Positions 1 to 12,091 of a DNA stretch of 64,000 nt are shown one piece after another. The stretch is from Bacillota bacterium (GTDB lineage Bacteria > Bacillota > UBA994 > UBA5500), in contig JAEZJZ010000078.1 in NCBI GenBank assembly GCA_023436245.1, positions 1-64,000 of the forward strand, read 5' to 3'. Numbering within the stretch: the stretch's first letter is position 1; each line of letters begins with the position of its first letter. A program made the position numbers and the translations under genes. Under the pieces are notes generated by a model. The model worked only from the letters and a program-made list of their open reading frames with translations, had not been told where the DNA came from and ran no database searches.

Positions 1-35
1 CGCCAAACCCCCCCCCGCCGCCCTGTTGCTGCTAT

Positions 36-3614
<3,579 letters not shown>

Positions 3615-3631
3615 CTATTACATCACCTCCT

Positions 3632-3661
3632 ACTATAAAAATAGGCGACAGCTTGTGTCAA
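3632..3661 (-). promoter_or_regulatory. Sigma-A-type promoter for PFOR
   Basis: On the minus strand, TTGACA (3656-3661) is followed after 18 bp by TATAGT (3632-3637). It predicts a start near 3625 and an untranslated leader of about 75 nt before the PFOR start codon. Confidence 0.7.
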
Positions 3662-3743
3662 TCGGTATATTCGGGGAAAGACCGCGATTTGAGGCGTTTT
3701 CTGTGCTTTGCTGACAACGACGACTGTGTAGCGGAAGTAGCTG

Positions 3744-3749
3744 TATAAT
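3744..3749 (+). promoter_or_regulatory. -10 element of the UPF0291 gene
   Basis: TATAAT lies 28 nt upstream of the GTG start. No good -35 hexamer stands 16-18 bp upstream, so only the -10 is called. It is divergent from the PFOR promoter. Confidence 0.4.
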
Positions 3750-3776
3750 GTATACTCTAGGAAAGGAGGTGGAGAC

Positions 3777-4019
3777 GTGCTGCCCAAAGAGCAAATTGAT
3801 CGGATCGGTGAACTATCCCGCAAGCAGCGCTCCGTAGGCCTGACCGAAGCAGAGCAGGCTGAACAGCATAGGCTTCGCCAGGCATATCTGGCCGCGTTTC
3901 GCAAGAATTTCAAAGCCCAGTTGCAGGCCGAAGGTTTGGTGCCGGCAGAGGCTGAGGGTTGCGGTTGCAGTGATCCCAACTGCCACCACCATCACCATCA
4001 CCACAAATTGCCGCACTGA
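3777..4019 (+). CDS. UPF0291/DUF896 (YnzC-like) protein with Cys/His-rich tail
   Basis: 80 aa. Residues 1-60 match the small helical DUF896/YnzC family seen in Firmicutes: a LPKEQIDRIGEL helix, then LTEAEQAEQHRLRQAYLAAFR and NFKAQLQ. The family is a two-helix hairpin of unknown function. The start is GTG, with AAAGGAGGTGG 5-10 nt upstream. The C-terminal 20 residues are atypical: GCGCSDPNC is followed by seven consecutive His. This resembles metal-binding tails, but no function can be assigned. The gene stands alone between PFOR and the amidohydrolase. Confidence 0.85.
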   Translation: MLPKEQIDRIGELSRKQRSVGLTEAEQAEQHRLRQAYLAAFRKNFKAQLQAEGLVPAEAEGCGCSDPNCHHHHHHHKLPH

Positions 4020-4079
4020 GTGTGTGGACAGCGAATGATCCGCGAACAGGAGTGCTGACTGGCTGAAAGGGGAGAGCTC

Positions 4080-5324
4080 ATGAATCTGCAAATTAACGGC
4101 GAGCGGCTGACAACGTGGTTGGCTGACTTGGCCAAGATTGGCGCCACCGCATCCGGCGGGGTTACCCGCTTTGCCCTCACGGAAGGTGACCGGCAGGCCA
4201 GACAATGGTTGATCGAACGCGCCAACGAACACGGTTTGGCGCATCGGGTTGATGCCGCCGGAAATCTCTTCATCCATCAACCGTTGTCCCATGGCCGCCC
4301 GATCATCCTGGCCGGCTCCCACGTGGATACCGTACCTGAGGGCGGACGCTATGATGGTGCGTTGGGAGTGCTAGCCGCACTCGAGTGTTTGGTGCGCCTA
4401 CAGGAAACAAATGCGAGGGACATGCGTCATAGCTTGGAGGTTGCCGTCTGGACGGAGGAAGAGGGAAGCCGTTTCAAGGGAGGTTTGGTCGGCAGCCGGG
4501 CGTTCATTGGCGAGCTGATGCCGGAGGAACTGATGGACCTGGATAGCCACGGGGTGTCCTTGGCGGATGCACTCCGCGAGTGGGGGTTGTCGCCGGACCT
4601 GATTGGTAATCTGCCCGAGCAACGTGGAGAGCTCGCTGGTTACTTTGAACTACACGTAGAACAGGGCGGCGTTCTGGAAACGCGACAGGAAGAGATCGGT
4701 GTAGTCAGTGGCATCGTCGGAATCCGGCGATTTGACGTCACCGTTCGCGGTCAGGCCAACCATGCGGGCACCACCCCAATGGCCTTGCGCCATGACGCTT
4801 TGGTTGGGGTGGCCGAAATGGTAAAGCTGGTTCCTGAGCGCCTGCAGAGCGGACAGTTCCCACAGGCAGTGGCCACCGTCGGCAAACTGCAGGTCTTTCC
4901 CGGCGGGGTGAACGTGGTGCCGGGGCGAGTGGAGTTCACCCTCGAAGTGCGGGACCTGGAGAGCAAGGTGATGGATCAGGTGGCGGAGAGTCTGCTGGCT
5001 GAGTTTGAGCAGATCGCAACCCGTCGCGGTCTCTCCCTGCGGTGGCAGCAGACTGCTGACGTCATTCCAGCCCCGCTGCACCCCAGGATGCGCGATGCCG
5101 TGCGGCAGTCAGCGGCTAATCTGGGATACCGCTTTTTGGACATGCCCAGTGGAGCCGGCCATGATGCCCAGCACCTGGCACACGTCTGCCCGACCGGGAT
5201 GATCTTCGTGCCCAGTCGAGGCGGCATCAGCCATTCACCTGACGAGTTCACCAGCGAGGCGGACTGCATCCGCGGGGCAAATGTGCTTCTTAACGCCATC
5301 CTGTTGGCCGATCAAATGGAATAG
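4080..5324 (+). CDS. M20-family Zn amidohydrolase (N-carbamoyl-L-amino-acid hydrolase / allantoate amidohydrolase type)
   Basis: 414 aa, standard for the hydantoinase/carbamoylase branch of M20 peptidases. These enzymes hydrolyse carbamoyl or ureido groups of amino acids, allantoate or beta-ureidopropionate. Metal and catalytic motifs are present: GSHVDT (His81), YDGALG (Asp92), WTEEEGSRF (Glu126-128), ELHVEQG, and GGISHSPDEF near the C-terminus. The insert domain contains GQANHAGTTPM, typical of the dimerisation lid. ATG at 4080 is preceded by AAAGGGGAG. No hydantoinase, permease or purine gene is next to it, so the substrate cannot be fixed. Confidence 0.88.
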   Translation: MNLQINGERLTTWLADLAKIGATASGGVTRFALTEGDRQARQWLIERANEHGLAHRVDAAGNLFIHQPLSHGRPIILAGSHVDTVPEGGRYDGALGVLAALECLVRLQETNARDMRHSLEVAVWTEEEGSRFKGGLVGSRAFIGELMPEELMDLDSHGVSLADALREWGLSPDLIGNLPEQRGELAGYFELHVEQGGVLETRQEEIGVVSGIVGIRRFDVTVRGQANHAGTTPMALRHDALVGVAEMVKLVPERLQSGQFPQAVATVGKLQVFPGGVNVVPGRVEFTLEVRDLESKVMDQVAESLLAEFEQIATRRGLSLRWQQTADVIPAPLHPRMRDAVRQSAANLGYRFLDMPSGAGHDAQHLAHVCPTGMIFVPSRGGISHSPDEFTSEADCIRGANVLLNAILLADQME

Positions 5325-5328
5325 AGTT

Positions 5329-5356
5329 CGAAACGCCAGGGAAACCTGGCGTTTCG
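5329..5356 (+). terminator. Hairpin after the M20 amidohydrolase
   Basis: A perfect 12-bp stem (cgaaacgccagg / cctggcgtttcg) closes a GAAA tetraloop just past the stop codon. The U-tract is poor, so it may act as a weak terminator or 3' stabiliser. Confidence 0.65.
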
Positions 5357-5890
5357 TATTGCCACGCACGGTTGCCACCCGCAGGTGTCACCCTTGGCAG
5401 GGTCCTGTCCTTAGATTGTCCGCCCATGGTGTACTGCCGGGGTGAGGCGCACAGACCGCGACTGCGTGGCGATCTTCTGTATGAGCTCGTCGGCGAAGGG
5501 GCGGCAGCAAATCTTGCAGGTATGAAGGGTACTTAGCTGGTTGGCGGTGTGCATCGGGGCAGTAGGTGCTCAGTTGATCGGCCGGGAGTCAGTTGCTGCC
5601 GCTTGTCCCTTCGGCTCCTCGCTCTCTTCATTAGTTGCCTTGCCGCCAACTAGTCGCTTGTCTGTGTCGCCCACCCCGCACGCGTACCCTCTGTCCGTAG
5701 CCCTTGCCTCAGATAGACCGTTGTTGTCGCATGCCAAGGTAGGTTCTTCGCTGGGCGCAGAATGGCATTCGTGAATGTCCCTGTTGGCATGTGGGCGTCG
5801 CCTCTCGCATATGTATAGAGGAAGCAACCGACAGCCGCTTCGCGGCTGTCACCCTCGGTGCAGATCAACTTTCAGAGAGGAGGCAGGGTG
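5357..5890. other. Gene-poor interval
   Basis: About 530 bp with no convincing coding sequence. Short open frames on both strands have no family resemblance and no consistent ribosome-binding sites. The only structure seen is a 9-bp hairpin at 5830-5850 (gacagccgc-ttc-gcggctgtc) shortly before the dapL ribosome-binding site. No riboswitch, tRNA or mobile element was recognised. Confidence 0.5.
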
Positions 5891-7051
5891 TTGCGCAGCC
5901 CACGACGGATCGAGAAGCTACCCCCCTACATTTTCGAGGAGATCGACCGCCTGCAGGAGGCAGCGATCAGGGAAGGTAAGGACATCATCAGCCTGGGCGT
6001 CGGGGATCCTGACGAACCTACTCCCGATGACATCGTAGCTTCACTTCGTTCTGCTGTTCTCGACCCACTCCACCACCGTTATCCACCCTATAGCGGCACT
6101 AGACAGTTCCGGCAAGCTGTGGCCAACTGGTATGGTCGGCGCTTTGCTGTGGAGCTCGACCCGGAGACCGAAGTTCTGGCCTTGATCGGTTCTAAAGAAG
6201 GTATCGCCCACATGACGATGGGCTGGGCCGGGCCAGAAGACATCGTGTTAATCCCAGACCCTAGTTTCCCCGTCTACCGCATCAGCGCCATCTTCGCCGG
6301 CGCCGAGAGCTTCTTTCTGCCGCTGGAGGCAGAGAACAACTGGTTGCCCGATCTGGATCTGGTTCCAGATTCGGTAGCCAAACGGGCAACGCTGCTCTAC
6401 CTGAATTACCCGAACAACCCCACCGGAGCGACCGCGGATCTCGAGTTCTTTGAACGGGCAGTCTGGTTTGCCAAACGGCATGACTTGGTGCTCTGTCATG
6501 ACTTGGCCTATAGCGAGGTCGCCTTTAACGGCTATCGTCCGCCGAGTGTGCTGCAGGTCCCTGGGGCCAAAGAGGTGGCCGTGGAGTTCCATTCTTTGTC
6601 CAAGACCTTCAATATGACTGGCTGGCGCTTGGGCATGGCTGTGGGCAGCCATCGCCTGTTGGAGAACCTGCGGCTGGTGAAGATGAACGTCGACAGCAGT
6701 CAGTTCGGAGCCATCCAGCAGGTGGGGGCAGAGGCCTTACTCGGCTCGGACGTCGGAATCAAGGCCAGGGCTGCCCTTTACCAGAGCAGACGTGACTTGC
6801 TGGTGGAAACACTGCGTCAGGCCGGACTCAACCCGCTGGTCCCCAAGGCCAGCTTCTACATCTGGTGCCCAGTGCCGACCGGTTTCAGCTCGATGGAGTT
6901 CGCCTTGCATCTCCTGCGCGAAATCGGCATCGTCACTGTCCCTGGCATCGGCTTTGGCCAGTGCGGAGAAGGGTATGTGCGCTTCTCTCTGACCGTCGCT
7001 GATCAACGATTGCGTGAGGCAGTTGCTCGCATTTCCGGCTTGCATTGGTGA
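5891..7051 (+). CDS. dapL: LL-diaminopimelate aminotransferase (class I/II PLP aminotransferase)
   Basis: 386 aa from a TTG start. AGGAGG at 5878-5883 leaves 7 nt to this TTG, a better fit than upstream in-frame GTG codons. The N-terminus RRIEKLPPYIFEEID, then DIISLGVGDPDEPTP, is typical of DapL and its close relatives. It converts tetrahydrodipicolinate plus glutamate to LL-diaminopimelate for lysine and peptidoglycan. The PLP-binding lysine is in SLSKTFNMTGWRLG (Lys238), with NYPNNPTGA and a C-terminal VRFSLT. A general aspartate-type aminotransferase is the alternative. It is transcribed alone and followed by a terminator. Confidence 0.83.
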   Translation: MRSPRRIEKLPPYIFEEIDRLQEAAIREGKDIISLGVGDPDEPTPDDIVASLRSAVLDPLHHRYPPYSGTRQFRQAVANWYGRRFAVELDPETEVLALIGSKEGIAHMTMGWAGPEDIVLIPDPSFPVYRISAIFAGAESFFLPLEAENNWLPDLDLVPDSVAKRATLLYLNYPNNPTGATADLEFFERAVWFAKRHDLVLCHDLAYSEVAFNGYRPPSVLQVPGAKEVAVEFHSLSKTFNMTGWRLGMAVGSHRLLENLRLVKMNVDSSQFGAIQQVGAEALLGSDVGIKARAALYQSRRDLLVETLRQAGLNPLVPKASFYIWCPVPTGFSSMEFALHLLREIGIVTVPGIGFGQCGEGYVRFSLTVADQRLREAVARISGLHW

Positions 7052-7065
7052 GATCGCAGTCAGTG

Positions 7066-7095
7066 GTGGTTCCTGTGCGTCAGGAGCCACTTTTT
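7066..7095 (+). terminator. Terminator of dapL
   Basis: A 9-bp stem (gtggttcct / aggagccac, one G-U pair) is followed by TTTTT. Confidence 0.75.
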
Positions 7096-7145
7096 CTTGT
7101 CCAGGTGTTGCAGAACCGCCAGCGGCCGACCGATCCGTCAGGCAG

Positions 7146-7182
7146 AAGAGGACACTCTCGGCAAGTCCGAAAGTGTCCTCTT
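7146..7182. terminator. Hairpin between convergent dapL and dppA
   Basis: An 11-bp stem (aagaggacact / agtgtcctctt) with an inner tcgg/ccga pairing lies between two convergent genes. T-tracts are weak on both sides, so it may serve as a bidirectional terminator. Confidence 0.55.
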
Positions 7183-7210
7183 CCTTGTTGCACGATCCCC
7201 AAGTTCCAGA

Positions 7211-8032
7211 CTACGGCCTGGCCAGGCTGATCATCGCCCGTAGCCCCCGGAAGGCCATCACGTAGTCAGCATCGGTGAAGCTGACGCTGCTGCCGTCAAC
7301 CCGCACGGTCCCCGGCATGATCGCCGCGGCGTCGGCTTGGCCGGCATTGATGAACTGCAGGGTGAATGTATAGGGGCCAGTCGGCAGGTAGGCCGGGTAT
7401 TGTTCGAGCTGGTTTAGAGCCCTTTCCGCGGTGGCCTGGATCAACTTGCAGGCCTGCTCCGGATGCAATGATCGGGCAGAGTAGCGGGTGACCGGAGTCT
7501 TCACCACTGCCGTTTCCACCTGTCCCAGCATTGCTTTGGCCTCCTTGGCGACCTGGGAATCACCTGTGACCATGACCACCGGGATGCCATAGTACCCAGC
7601 CAAGGCGGCATTGATGGCCGTTTCGCCCATCGGTTGGCCGTTCAGCAGGACATTGCTGACGGTGCCGCCGCTGATCGTATGGCTGAGGATGCCGAACTGA
7701 TGCATTCTGGCATGATAGCCGACAAACATCACCGCATCGAAGCCGGCTTCTACTCCTTGCATCATTGAGAGCGGTTTTGGGCTGCCCTGAATCAGCTCAG
7801 CCGCCGGATGCAGTTCCGCCGGAATGAGATTGGTCATACTCCCGTGAGAGTCGTTGAGCACGATTGTCTCTGCGCCGGCTGCCAAGGCCCCCAGCACTGC
7901 CGCATTCGCTTCTGCGGTCATTTGGCGGCGGGCACGTTCATAGTCCCGTCCACTGGGGCTGGTGCTGTCCCCACTGACGACGGTGCTGATCCCCTCAATG
8001 TCGACCGAAATGTAGACACGCATTTTCTTCAT
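7211..8032 (-). CDS. dppA: D-aminopeptidase, M55 family (DppA-like)
   Basis: 273 aa, full length for M55 peptidases, self-compartmentalising decamers that release D-Ala from D-amino-acid peptides. The N-terminus has the metal-binding pair in YISVDIEGIS (Asp11, Glu13). NDSHGSMTNL, VGYHARMH and GETAINAALAGYYGIPVV supply the remaining ligands. The ATG start has a strong AAGGAGGTC ribosome-binding site. No dipeptide ABC transporter (dppB-E) is adjacent, unlike in B. subtilis. It lies 125 bp downstream of the ECF gene on the same strand, but a terminator-like hairpin separates them. Confidence 0.93.
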   Translation of the reverse strand: MKKMRVYISVDIEGISTVVSGDSTSPSGRDYERARRQMTAEANAAVLGALAAGAETIVLNDSHGSMTNLIPAELHPAAELIQGSPKPLSMMQGVEAGFDAVMFVGYHARMHQFGILSHTISGGTVSNVLLNGQPMGETAINAALAGYYGIPVVMVTGDSQVAKEAKAMLGQVETAVVKTPVTRYSARSLHPEQACKLIQATAERALNQLEQYPAYLPTGPYTFTLQFINAGQADAAAIMPGTVRVDGSSVSFTDADYVMAFRGLRAMISLARP

Positions 8033-8131
8033 GACCTCCTTCTTCCGTCCCTTTCTCTTTAATTAACCCCTGATTGGTGCATTTCCTGCAACCTAGCTTG
8101 TCCACCGGGCGTCTATAACAGGAAAATGAAA

Positions 8132-8152
8132 ACCGCCCCAGCGGGGGGCGGT
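8132..8152 (-). terminator. Terminator of the ECF S-component gene
   Basis: Read on the minus strand, an 8-bp GC stem (accgcccc / ggggcggt) is followed by the T-rich run TTTTCATTTT. Confidence 0.75.
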
Positions 8153-8157
8153 CTGCA

Positions 8158-8679
8158 CTAATTCTGAAAACGATTCCAGGCTTTCTGTATCTGAGGCAAC
8201 AGCACAGAAGCGGCAGCCAGTGAGCCCAGCGCCTGCACCGAGTTGCCAACCAGGCTTTCGACTGCGCCGACCCATCCGTACATTACCAGCGCTGCAATGA
8301 AATAGCCGAAGATCATCCAGGCGCCAGCCACCAGCATCGCCAGCATTGCCGGCCACAGTTTCAGCGTCTTGGAATAAACCCGGTGAGCGAGCAGGCCGAT
8401 GATCAGGCCCTCTAGTCCCTTGATCACCAGAGTCCAGGGGGCATAGTGGGCGTACCCGGAGAGCATATCCGCCAACCAGGAGCCAACCCCTCCGGCCAAG
8501 AGTCCGTTGAACGGGCCGAGCACCACCCCGGAGATGAAGATCAGGGTATCTCCGAAGTTGATGAAGCCGTTAGTGGCAGGGGTCGGAATCTGAATCACTA
8601 TTGTTCCCACAGTGACCAGTGCAGCAAACAGCGACGTGATCACCAGCCGAAAGACAGGAGAAGATTTCCGCACGATCAT
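8158..8679 (-). CDS. ECF transporter S component
   Basis: 173 aa hydrophobic protein with about six membrane segments, of the riboflavin/biotin-type S-component superfamily (PF07155-like). Supporting features are an N-terminal RLVITSLFAALVTVGT helix, FINFGDTLIFISGVVLGP and GSWLADMLSGY. S components bind a vitamin or metal and dock on a shared EcfAA'T module, which is not in this window. The substrate cannot be predicted: there is no riboswitch and no pathway gene next to it. ATG at 8679 is chosen because GGGAGGTT precedes it; the longer open frame has no such site. Confidence 0.8.
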   Translation of the reverse strand: MIVRKSSPVFRLVITSLFAALVTVGTIVIQIPTPATNGFINFGDTLIFISGVVLGPFNGLLAGGVGSWLADMLSGYAHYAPWTLVIKGLEGLIIGLLAHRVYSKTLKLWPAMLAMLVAGAWMIFGYFIAALVMYGWVGAVESLVGNSVQALGSLAAASVLLPQIQKAWNRFQN

Positions 8680-8712
8680 AACCTCCCTTGTTGGCATCAT
8701 TGCGACAGAGTG

Positions 8713-8718
8713 AGTATA
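8713..8718 (-). promoter_or_regulatory. Extended -10 promoter of the ECF gene
   Basis: TGC-TATACT on the minus strand lies 33 nt upstream of the start codon. The short leader leaves no room for a riboswitch. Confidence 0.5.
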
Positions 8719-8919
8719 GCACACTGCAAAAACGGCGCATAGAACCGGACGGGATTGAGGTGAAGTGCCAGTAGGCCATCAATCGATGATCCAATGTGAA
8801 ACGTCAGGCCTCAATCCGACGGGTCAACAAGTTCCGCATAGAGACTCGACCACTTGCTAGTTTTTGCCTGCAGACTTTTCGATAGGAAATATCCAAGCGT
8901 CTGTCGAAACATAGAGGAA

Positions 8920-8981
8920 CAAGCCGATTCTTGACAAGCAAGAATCGCTTCATTGAGCTCGCGGTTATGCGAACCGCTGGA
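8920..8981 (+). repeat. Dispersed double-hairpin repeat, copy A
   Basis: Hairpin 1 is cgattcttg / caagaatcg (8925-8947). The core is CTTCATTGAGCTC. Hairpin 2 is gcggtt / aaccgc (8961-8977). It ends about 20 nt before the ribosome-binding site of the amidase gene. Related copies lie near 18073, 27448, 27510 and 36591 (inverted). Confidence 0.75.
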
Positions 8982-9008
8982 ATCTCCATGAGATATCGGA
9001 GGGACATC

Positions 9009-11327
9009 ATGAAGAGAATTTGCACACTGCTCACTATACTCTGCCTGCTGGCCATGGCGATCCCGGCGCAGCCTGCTTTGGCCGCTCCCACGATCGGTCT
9101 GTTTCTTGATGATCAACCCTTGCCTACTGACGTGCCGCCGGCCTTGGTCAGTGGTCGCACCCTTGTCCCTTTGCGCGTGGTCAGTGAGTCATTGGGGGCA
9201 GAGGTGGTCTGGACGTCAAACCGGGACCCGATCATCATCCGTAAGGGTACTGACGAGATCAGCCTAACCATCGGAGTGAAGACGGCGACCCGTAACGGGC
9301 AGGCTCTGACACTGGATGTCCCGGCTCAGATGCTCTCTGGCCGCACGATGGTTCCGCTGCGCTTCATCAGTGAGAGCTTTGGGGCGGAGGTTGCTTGGGT
9401 ATCATCACCACCCAGCGTACGCATCACTTCGCCTAACGGTGAACTGAGTCAGGCGACAGTGGAGAAGATGAACGGCGTCCCCGCCGCAATATCCTTCTCA
9501 TCCAGCAAGCCGATCACCATGGGGCAACCCGAGCTATCGGCAGATGGTCGTGAGTTGACCATCCGGCTCAAGAACATAATCGCACAGGCGGAAGAGGTGA
9601 GCGATCTCGGTGCCAAGGGCCTCGCTGGCTACGCTGTTCAGCCAGGAGACGATCATACTGCGGTCATCACTGTTAGCATCGGAGAGGATGCCGCATACCG
9701 TTCGCCGCGCGCCGCTCTATCTGTTGATCGCAAGTCGCTCACCTTCAGCTGGCCTTTGACCCTGAAGAGGATAGAGTTCGTGCAGAACGGCGGGGTGGAG
9801 CACCTGTCATTTGGTCTGAGCCCCGACGTGAAACTGGAGTTGGTTGCCGCGACTGCCGAGATTGGTGCAGGCGGAACTCTTGTCGGCCGAGCCAACGCAG
9901 AGATTGGAGTCAATCTGCGTCCTGAACCCAGTACCGCGCTGGAGCGCATCGGGCTGGTCAAGTACAATGAAATCGTCACTGTGATCAACGAGACCACCGG
10001 TTGGTACCAGGTGCGGCTAGCCGATGGTCGCGAAGGATGGATGTCTGATGACTTCGTGGCAGTCCAGACGGCCATTGAGGAGTCAGTTGGCGTCAATGTG
10101 CGCCGGAGTGCCAGCACTCAGGCTGAGCGGGTGGCACTCTTGCAGCAGGGGCACAAGATCACTGTGTTGGAGCGTGTGGAGGGTTGGTGCCTTGTGGATT
10201 ACGGTGCCGGCAAGACGGGCTATATCGCTGACTGGCTGGTTCCGATTAGCAGCCGCTTGACCGGGTCTACCACCGTTCCGGTACTGAAGATCCTCTTCCC
10301 GGGCCTGCAGAAGGATGCTGTCCTGACCGGTGACCTAGCACAGTCTGGGCATATCGAGTCCCTCAACTGGCAGTCAGACGCCTCCGGGGCCACCGCCACC
10401 ATCCAGTTGCAGCATGAAGTTGGGCATGATCTGAGTCAGACTGAAGACGGCTGGCGGCTCACTCTCGGGACCTGGGTGACAGGTCTGCAACTGCTGCAGA
10501 GCTCTAGCGGCAGCAAACTGCACATCTCGCTGGATGGGCAGAGCGAGCCGAAGGTAGCTTACATCGCTGCCAGCCAAGAGGTGGTGATTACGGTCGCTAA
10601 CGCAACTTTGGCACCGGACATTCCCACCAGCCTAGCCGGCGACGGAGTGTTGGTTTCCGCGGTGAAGGTGGAGCAAGTAGGCAGTGCAGTGCGCATGACC
10701 GCCTCCTTGCAGCGGAAGACCGCTTATCATCTGGGTAAAGTAGATGATTCCACCTGGGAAATCGGCTTCTCTTCCCCGACCTTGGCTGGCAAGACGATCG
10801 CTCTCGATCCAGGGCACGGCGCCACTGATCCGGGAGCCATGGGCACGAAGGGTTGGAACGAGAAGGACTACACACAAGACATCGTCAGTCGCCTGCGCAC
10901 ATTGCTGCAGGCCGCTGGCGCCAACGTGGTTACCACTCGAGAGGTACAAAGTCCGGCTATCGTCCATTATCAACGGGCAGCTCTGATCAATCAGTCCGGT
11001 GCGGAGTTGTTCCTGAGCGTGCACATCAACTCCTTCACCAGTCGCAGCGTGCGGGGCCTGGAAACCTACTACTATCCGCGCAATGACAACGAGCGCTTTG
11101 CTCGTCTGGTGCAGGGCGAGCTGGTAAATAGTCTCGGTTGGCTGGACCGTGGGGTCAAGTACAACACCAAGTACGTCTTGACCAGAGAGGCTCTGACCAC
11201 CGGAGTGCTGGCCGAAGTTGGTTTCATCTCCAATCCCGAGGACGAAAACCTGCTCTATCAGGCCGGCGTGCGCCAACAGATTGCCGAGGCACTGTACAAG
11301 GCGATCGAGCGCTACTTCGCAAACTGA
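9009..11327 (+). CDS. Secreted N-acetylmuramoyl-L-alanine amidase with stalk, SH3 and AMIN-like domains
   Basis: 772 aa from ATG after GGAGGGAC. A signal peptide of about 25 residues ends at AQPALA. Next comes a copper-amine-oxidase-N (stalk) domain, with the repeated LVSGRTLVPLRVVSE / LSGRTMVPLRFISE unit. An AMIN-like segment follows, then two bacterial SH3 domains (NLRPEPSTALERIG and NVRRSASTQAERVA), then another AMIN-like segment. The C-terminal Amidase_3 domain has LDPGHGATDPG, SVHINSF and LAEVGFISNPED, with zinc-binding His and catalytic Glu. It cleaves the amide between MurNAc and L-Ala in the cell wall. It stands alone after repeat copy A. Confidence 0.93.
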   Translation: MKRICTLLTILCLLAMAIPAQPALAAPTIGLFLDDQPLPTDVPPALVSGRTLVPLRVVSESLGAEVVWTSNRDPIIIRKGTDEISLTIGVKTATRNGQALTLDVPAQMLSGRTMVPLRFISESFGAEVAWVSSPPSVRITSPNGELSQATVEKMNGVPAAISFSSSKPITMGQPELSADGRELTIRLKNIIAQAEEVSDLGAKGLAGYAVQPGDDHTAVITVSIGEDAAYRSPRAALSVDRKSLTFSWPLTLKRIEFVQNGGVEHLSFGLSPDVKLELVAATAEIGAGGTLVGRANAEIGVNLRPEPSTALERIGLVKYNEIVTVINETTGWYQVRLADGREGWMSDDFVAVQTAIEESVGVNVRRSASTQAERVALLQQGHKITVLERVEGWCLVDYGAGKTGYIADWLVPISSRLTGSTTVPVLKILFPGLQKDAVLTGDLAQSGHIESLNWQSDASGATATIQLQHEVGHDLSQTEDGWRLTLGTWVTGLQLLQSSSGSKLHISLDGQSEPKVAYIAASQEVVITVANATLAPDIPTSLAGDGVLVSAVKVEQVGSAVRMTASLQRKTAYHLGKVDDSTWEIGFSSPTLAGKTIALDPGHGATDPGAMGTKGWNEKDYTQDIVSRLRTLLQAAGANVVTTREVQSPAIVHYQRAALINQSGAELFLSVHINSFTSRSVRGLETYYYPRNDNERFARLVQGELVNSLGWLDRGVKYNTKYVLTREALTTGVLAEVGFISNPEDENLLYQAGVRQQIAEALYKAIERYFAN

Positions 11328-11350
11328 TGTGGACGAAATTCCCTCTATCC

Positions 11351-11380
11351 TTGACTTCAACCTTCGTTCTTTGGTAGTAT
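11351..11380 (+). promoter_or_regulatory. Sigma-A-type promoter of the MarR gene
   Basis: TTGACT (11351-11356) and TAGTAT (11375-11380) are separated by 18 bp, about 70 nt before the GTG start. Confidence 0.65.
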
Positions 11381-11448
11381 TTAGACAGTAGTTTCGCAAA
11401 TAGAAGCTTTTCCGGGTGAACGGCAAATAGGGGATGGGGTGAGATTAA

Positions 11449-11904
11449 GTGTCCGAAATCGAGTTGAAAGAAACTGCTCACGTTGAGGAGTTGGACCGCT
11501 TGCTGCGCACAGTATCCAGTGTGATCAAGCGGAGAGGTCGTGATATTCTTTCCGACTTTGACATCACCCCGCCTCAGTTCAACGCGCTGCTGATTCTGCG
11601 GAATCATGGCAACCTGACCATCGGCGAGTTGGGTGAGAAGATGTACTTGGCGTGCAGCACTGCCACCGATCTGATCGATCGCATGGAACGTAATGGCCTG
11701 GTTGAGCGGGTGCGAGATCAGAACGATCGGCGAGTGATCAGACTGCATGTCAAGGAGAAGGGCACCGAGATGGTCGGGGCAGTGATGGCTGCTCGCATAC
11801 GTTACTTGTCGGGAGTGCTGGAGCAGATTTCGCCTGAAGAGATAGAGACCATGACCACTGCTATGCGTCATCTGGAGCAGTTGATGACCGACCGCACCCT
11901 TTAG
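11449..11904 (+). CDS. MarR-family transcriptional regulator (YsmB-like)
   Basis: 151 aa winged-helix regulator with a GTG start. The recognition region is LTIGELGEKMYLACSTATDLIDRMERNGLV and the wing is RVRDQNDRRVIRLHVKEKG, both standard MarR features. The ligand is unknown. Its position before murI, gerM, rph and rdgB matches the order around racE in Bacillus, where ysmB is also a MarR protein. It has its own promoter and terminator, so it is probably not co-transcribed with murI. Confidence 0.9.
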   Translation: MSEIELKETAHVEELDRLLRTVSSVIKRRGRDILSDFDITPPQFNALLILRNHGNLTIGELGEKMYLACSTATDLIDRMERNGLVERVRDQNDRRVIRLHVKEKGTEMVGAVMAARIRYLSGVLEQISPEEIETMTTAMRHLEQLMTDRTL

Positions 11905-11942
11905 GGAGCAGCCTGACTGAGATTTGAACCTGGAGAGTGTGG

Positions 11943-11969
11943 CGACGGGCCGTCTGGCCCGTCGTCTTT
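11943..11969 (+). terminator. Terminator of the MarR gene
   Basis: An 8-bp stem (cgacgggc / gcccgtcg) is followed by TCTTTTT. Confidence 0.8.
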
Positions 11970-12091
11970 TTGCGTGGAAGTAGACCACCCGTGGTATGAT
12001 AGCTACTGGATCTTTGGCTCTATGACGAGCTACCCATTCGGATAGCATTGCATACTATGCTGTACAGTTTTGTTCAGGGAGGTGCTAACCC

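Noticed and set aside
3616..3630. AGGAGGTGATGTAATAG on the minus strand upstream of PFOR, looking like a ribosome-binding site with a start-stop codon pair
   Set aside because: It lies immediately after the -10 of the PFOR promoter, so most of it is upstream of or at the transcription start and would not be a usable ribosome-binding site.
5541..5827. Open frames of 77-87 codons on both strands in the gap before dapL
   Set aside because: No ribosome-binding site of the quality used by neighbouring genes, no recognisable family, and they overlap each other.
8680..8760. Possible riboswitch before the ECF S-component gene
   Set aside because: The likely -10 is only 33 nt from the start codon, leaving no space for an aptamer.
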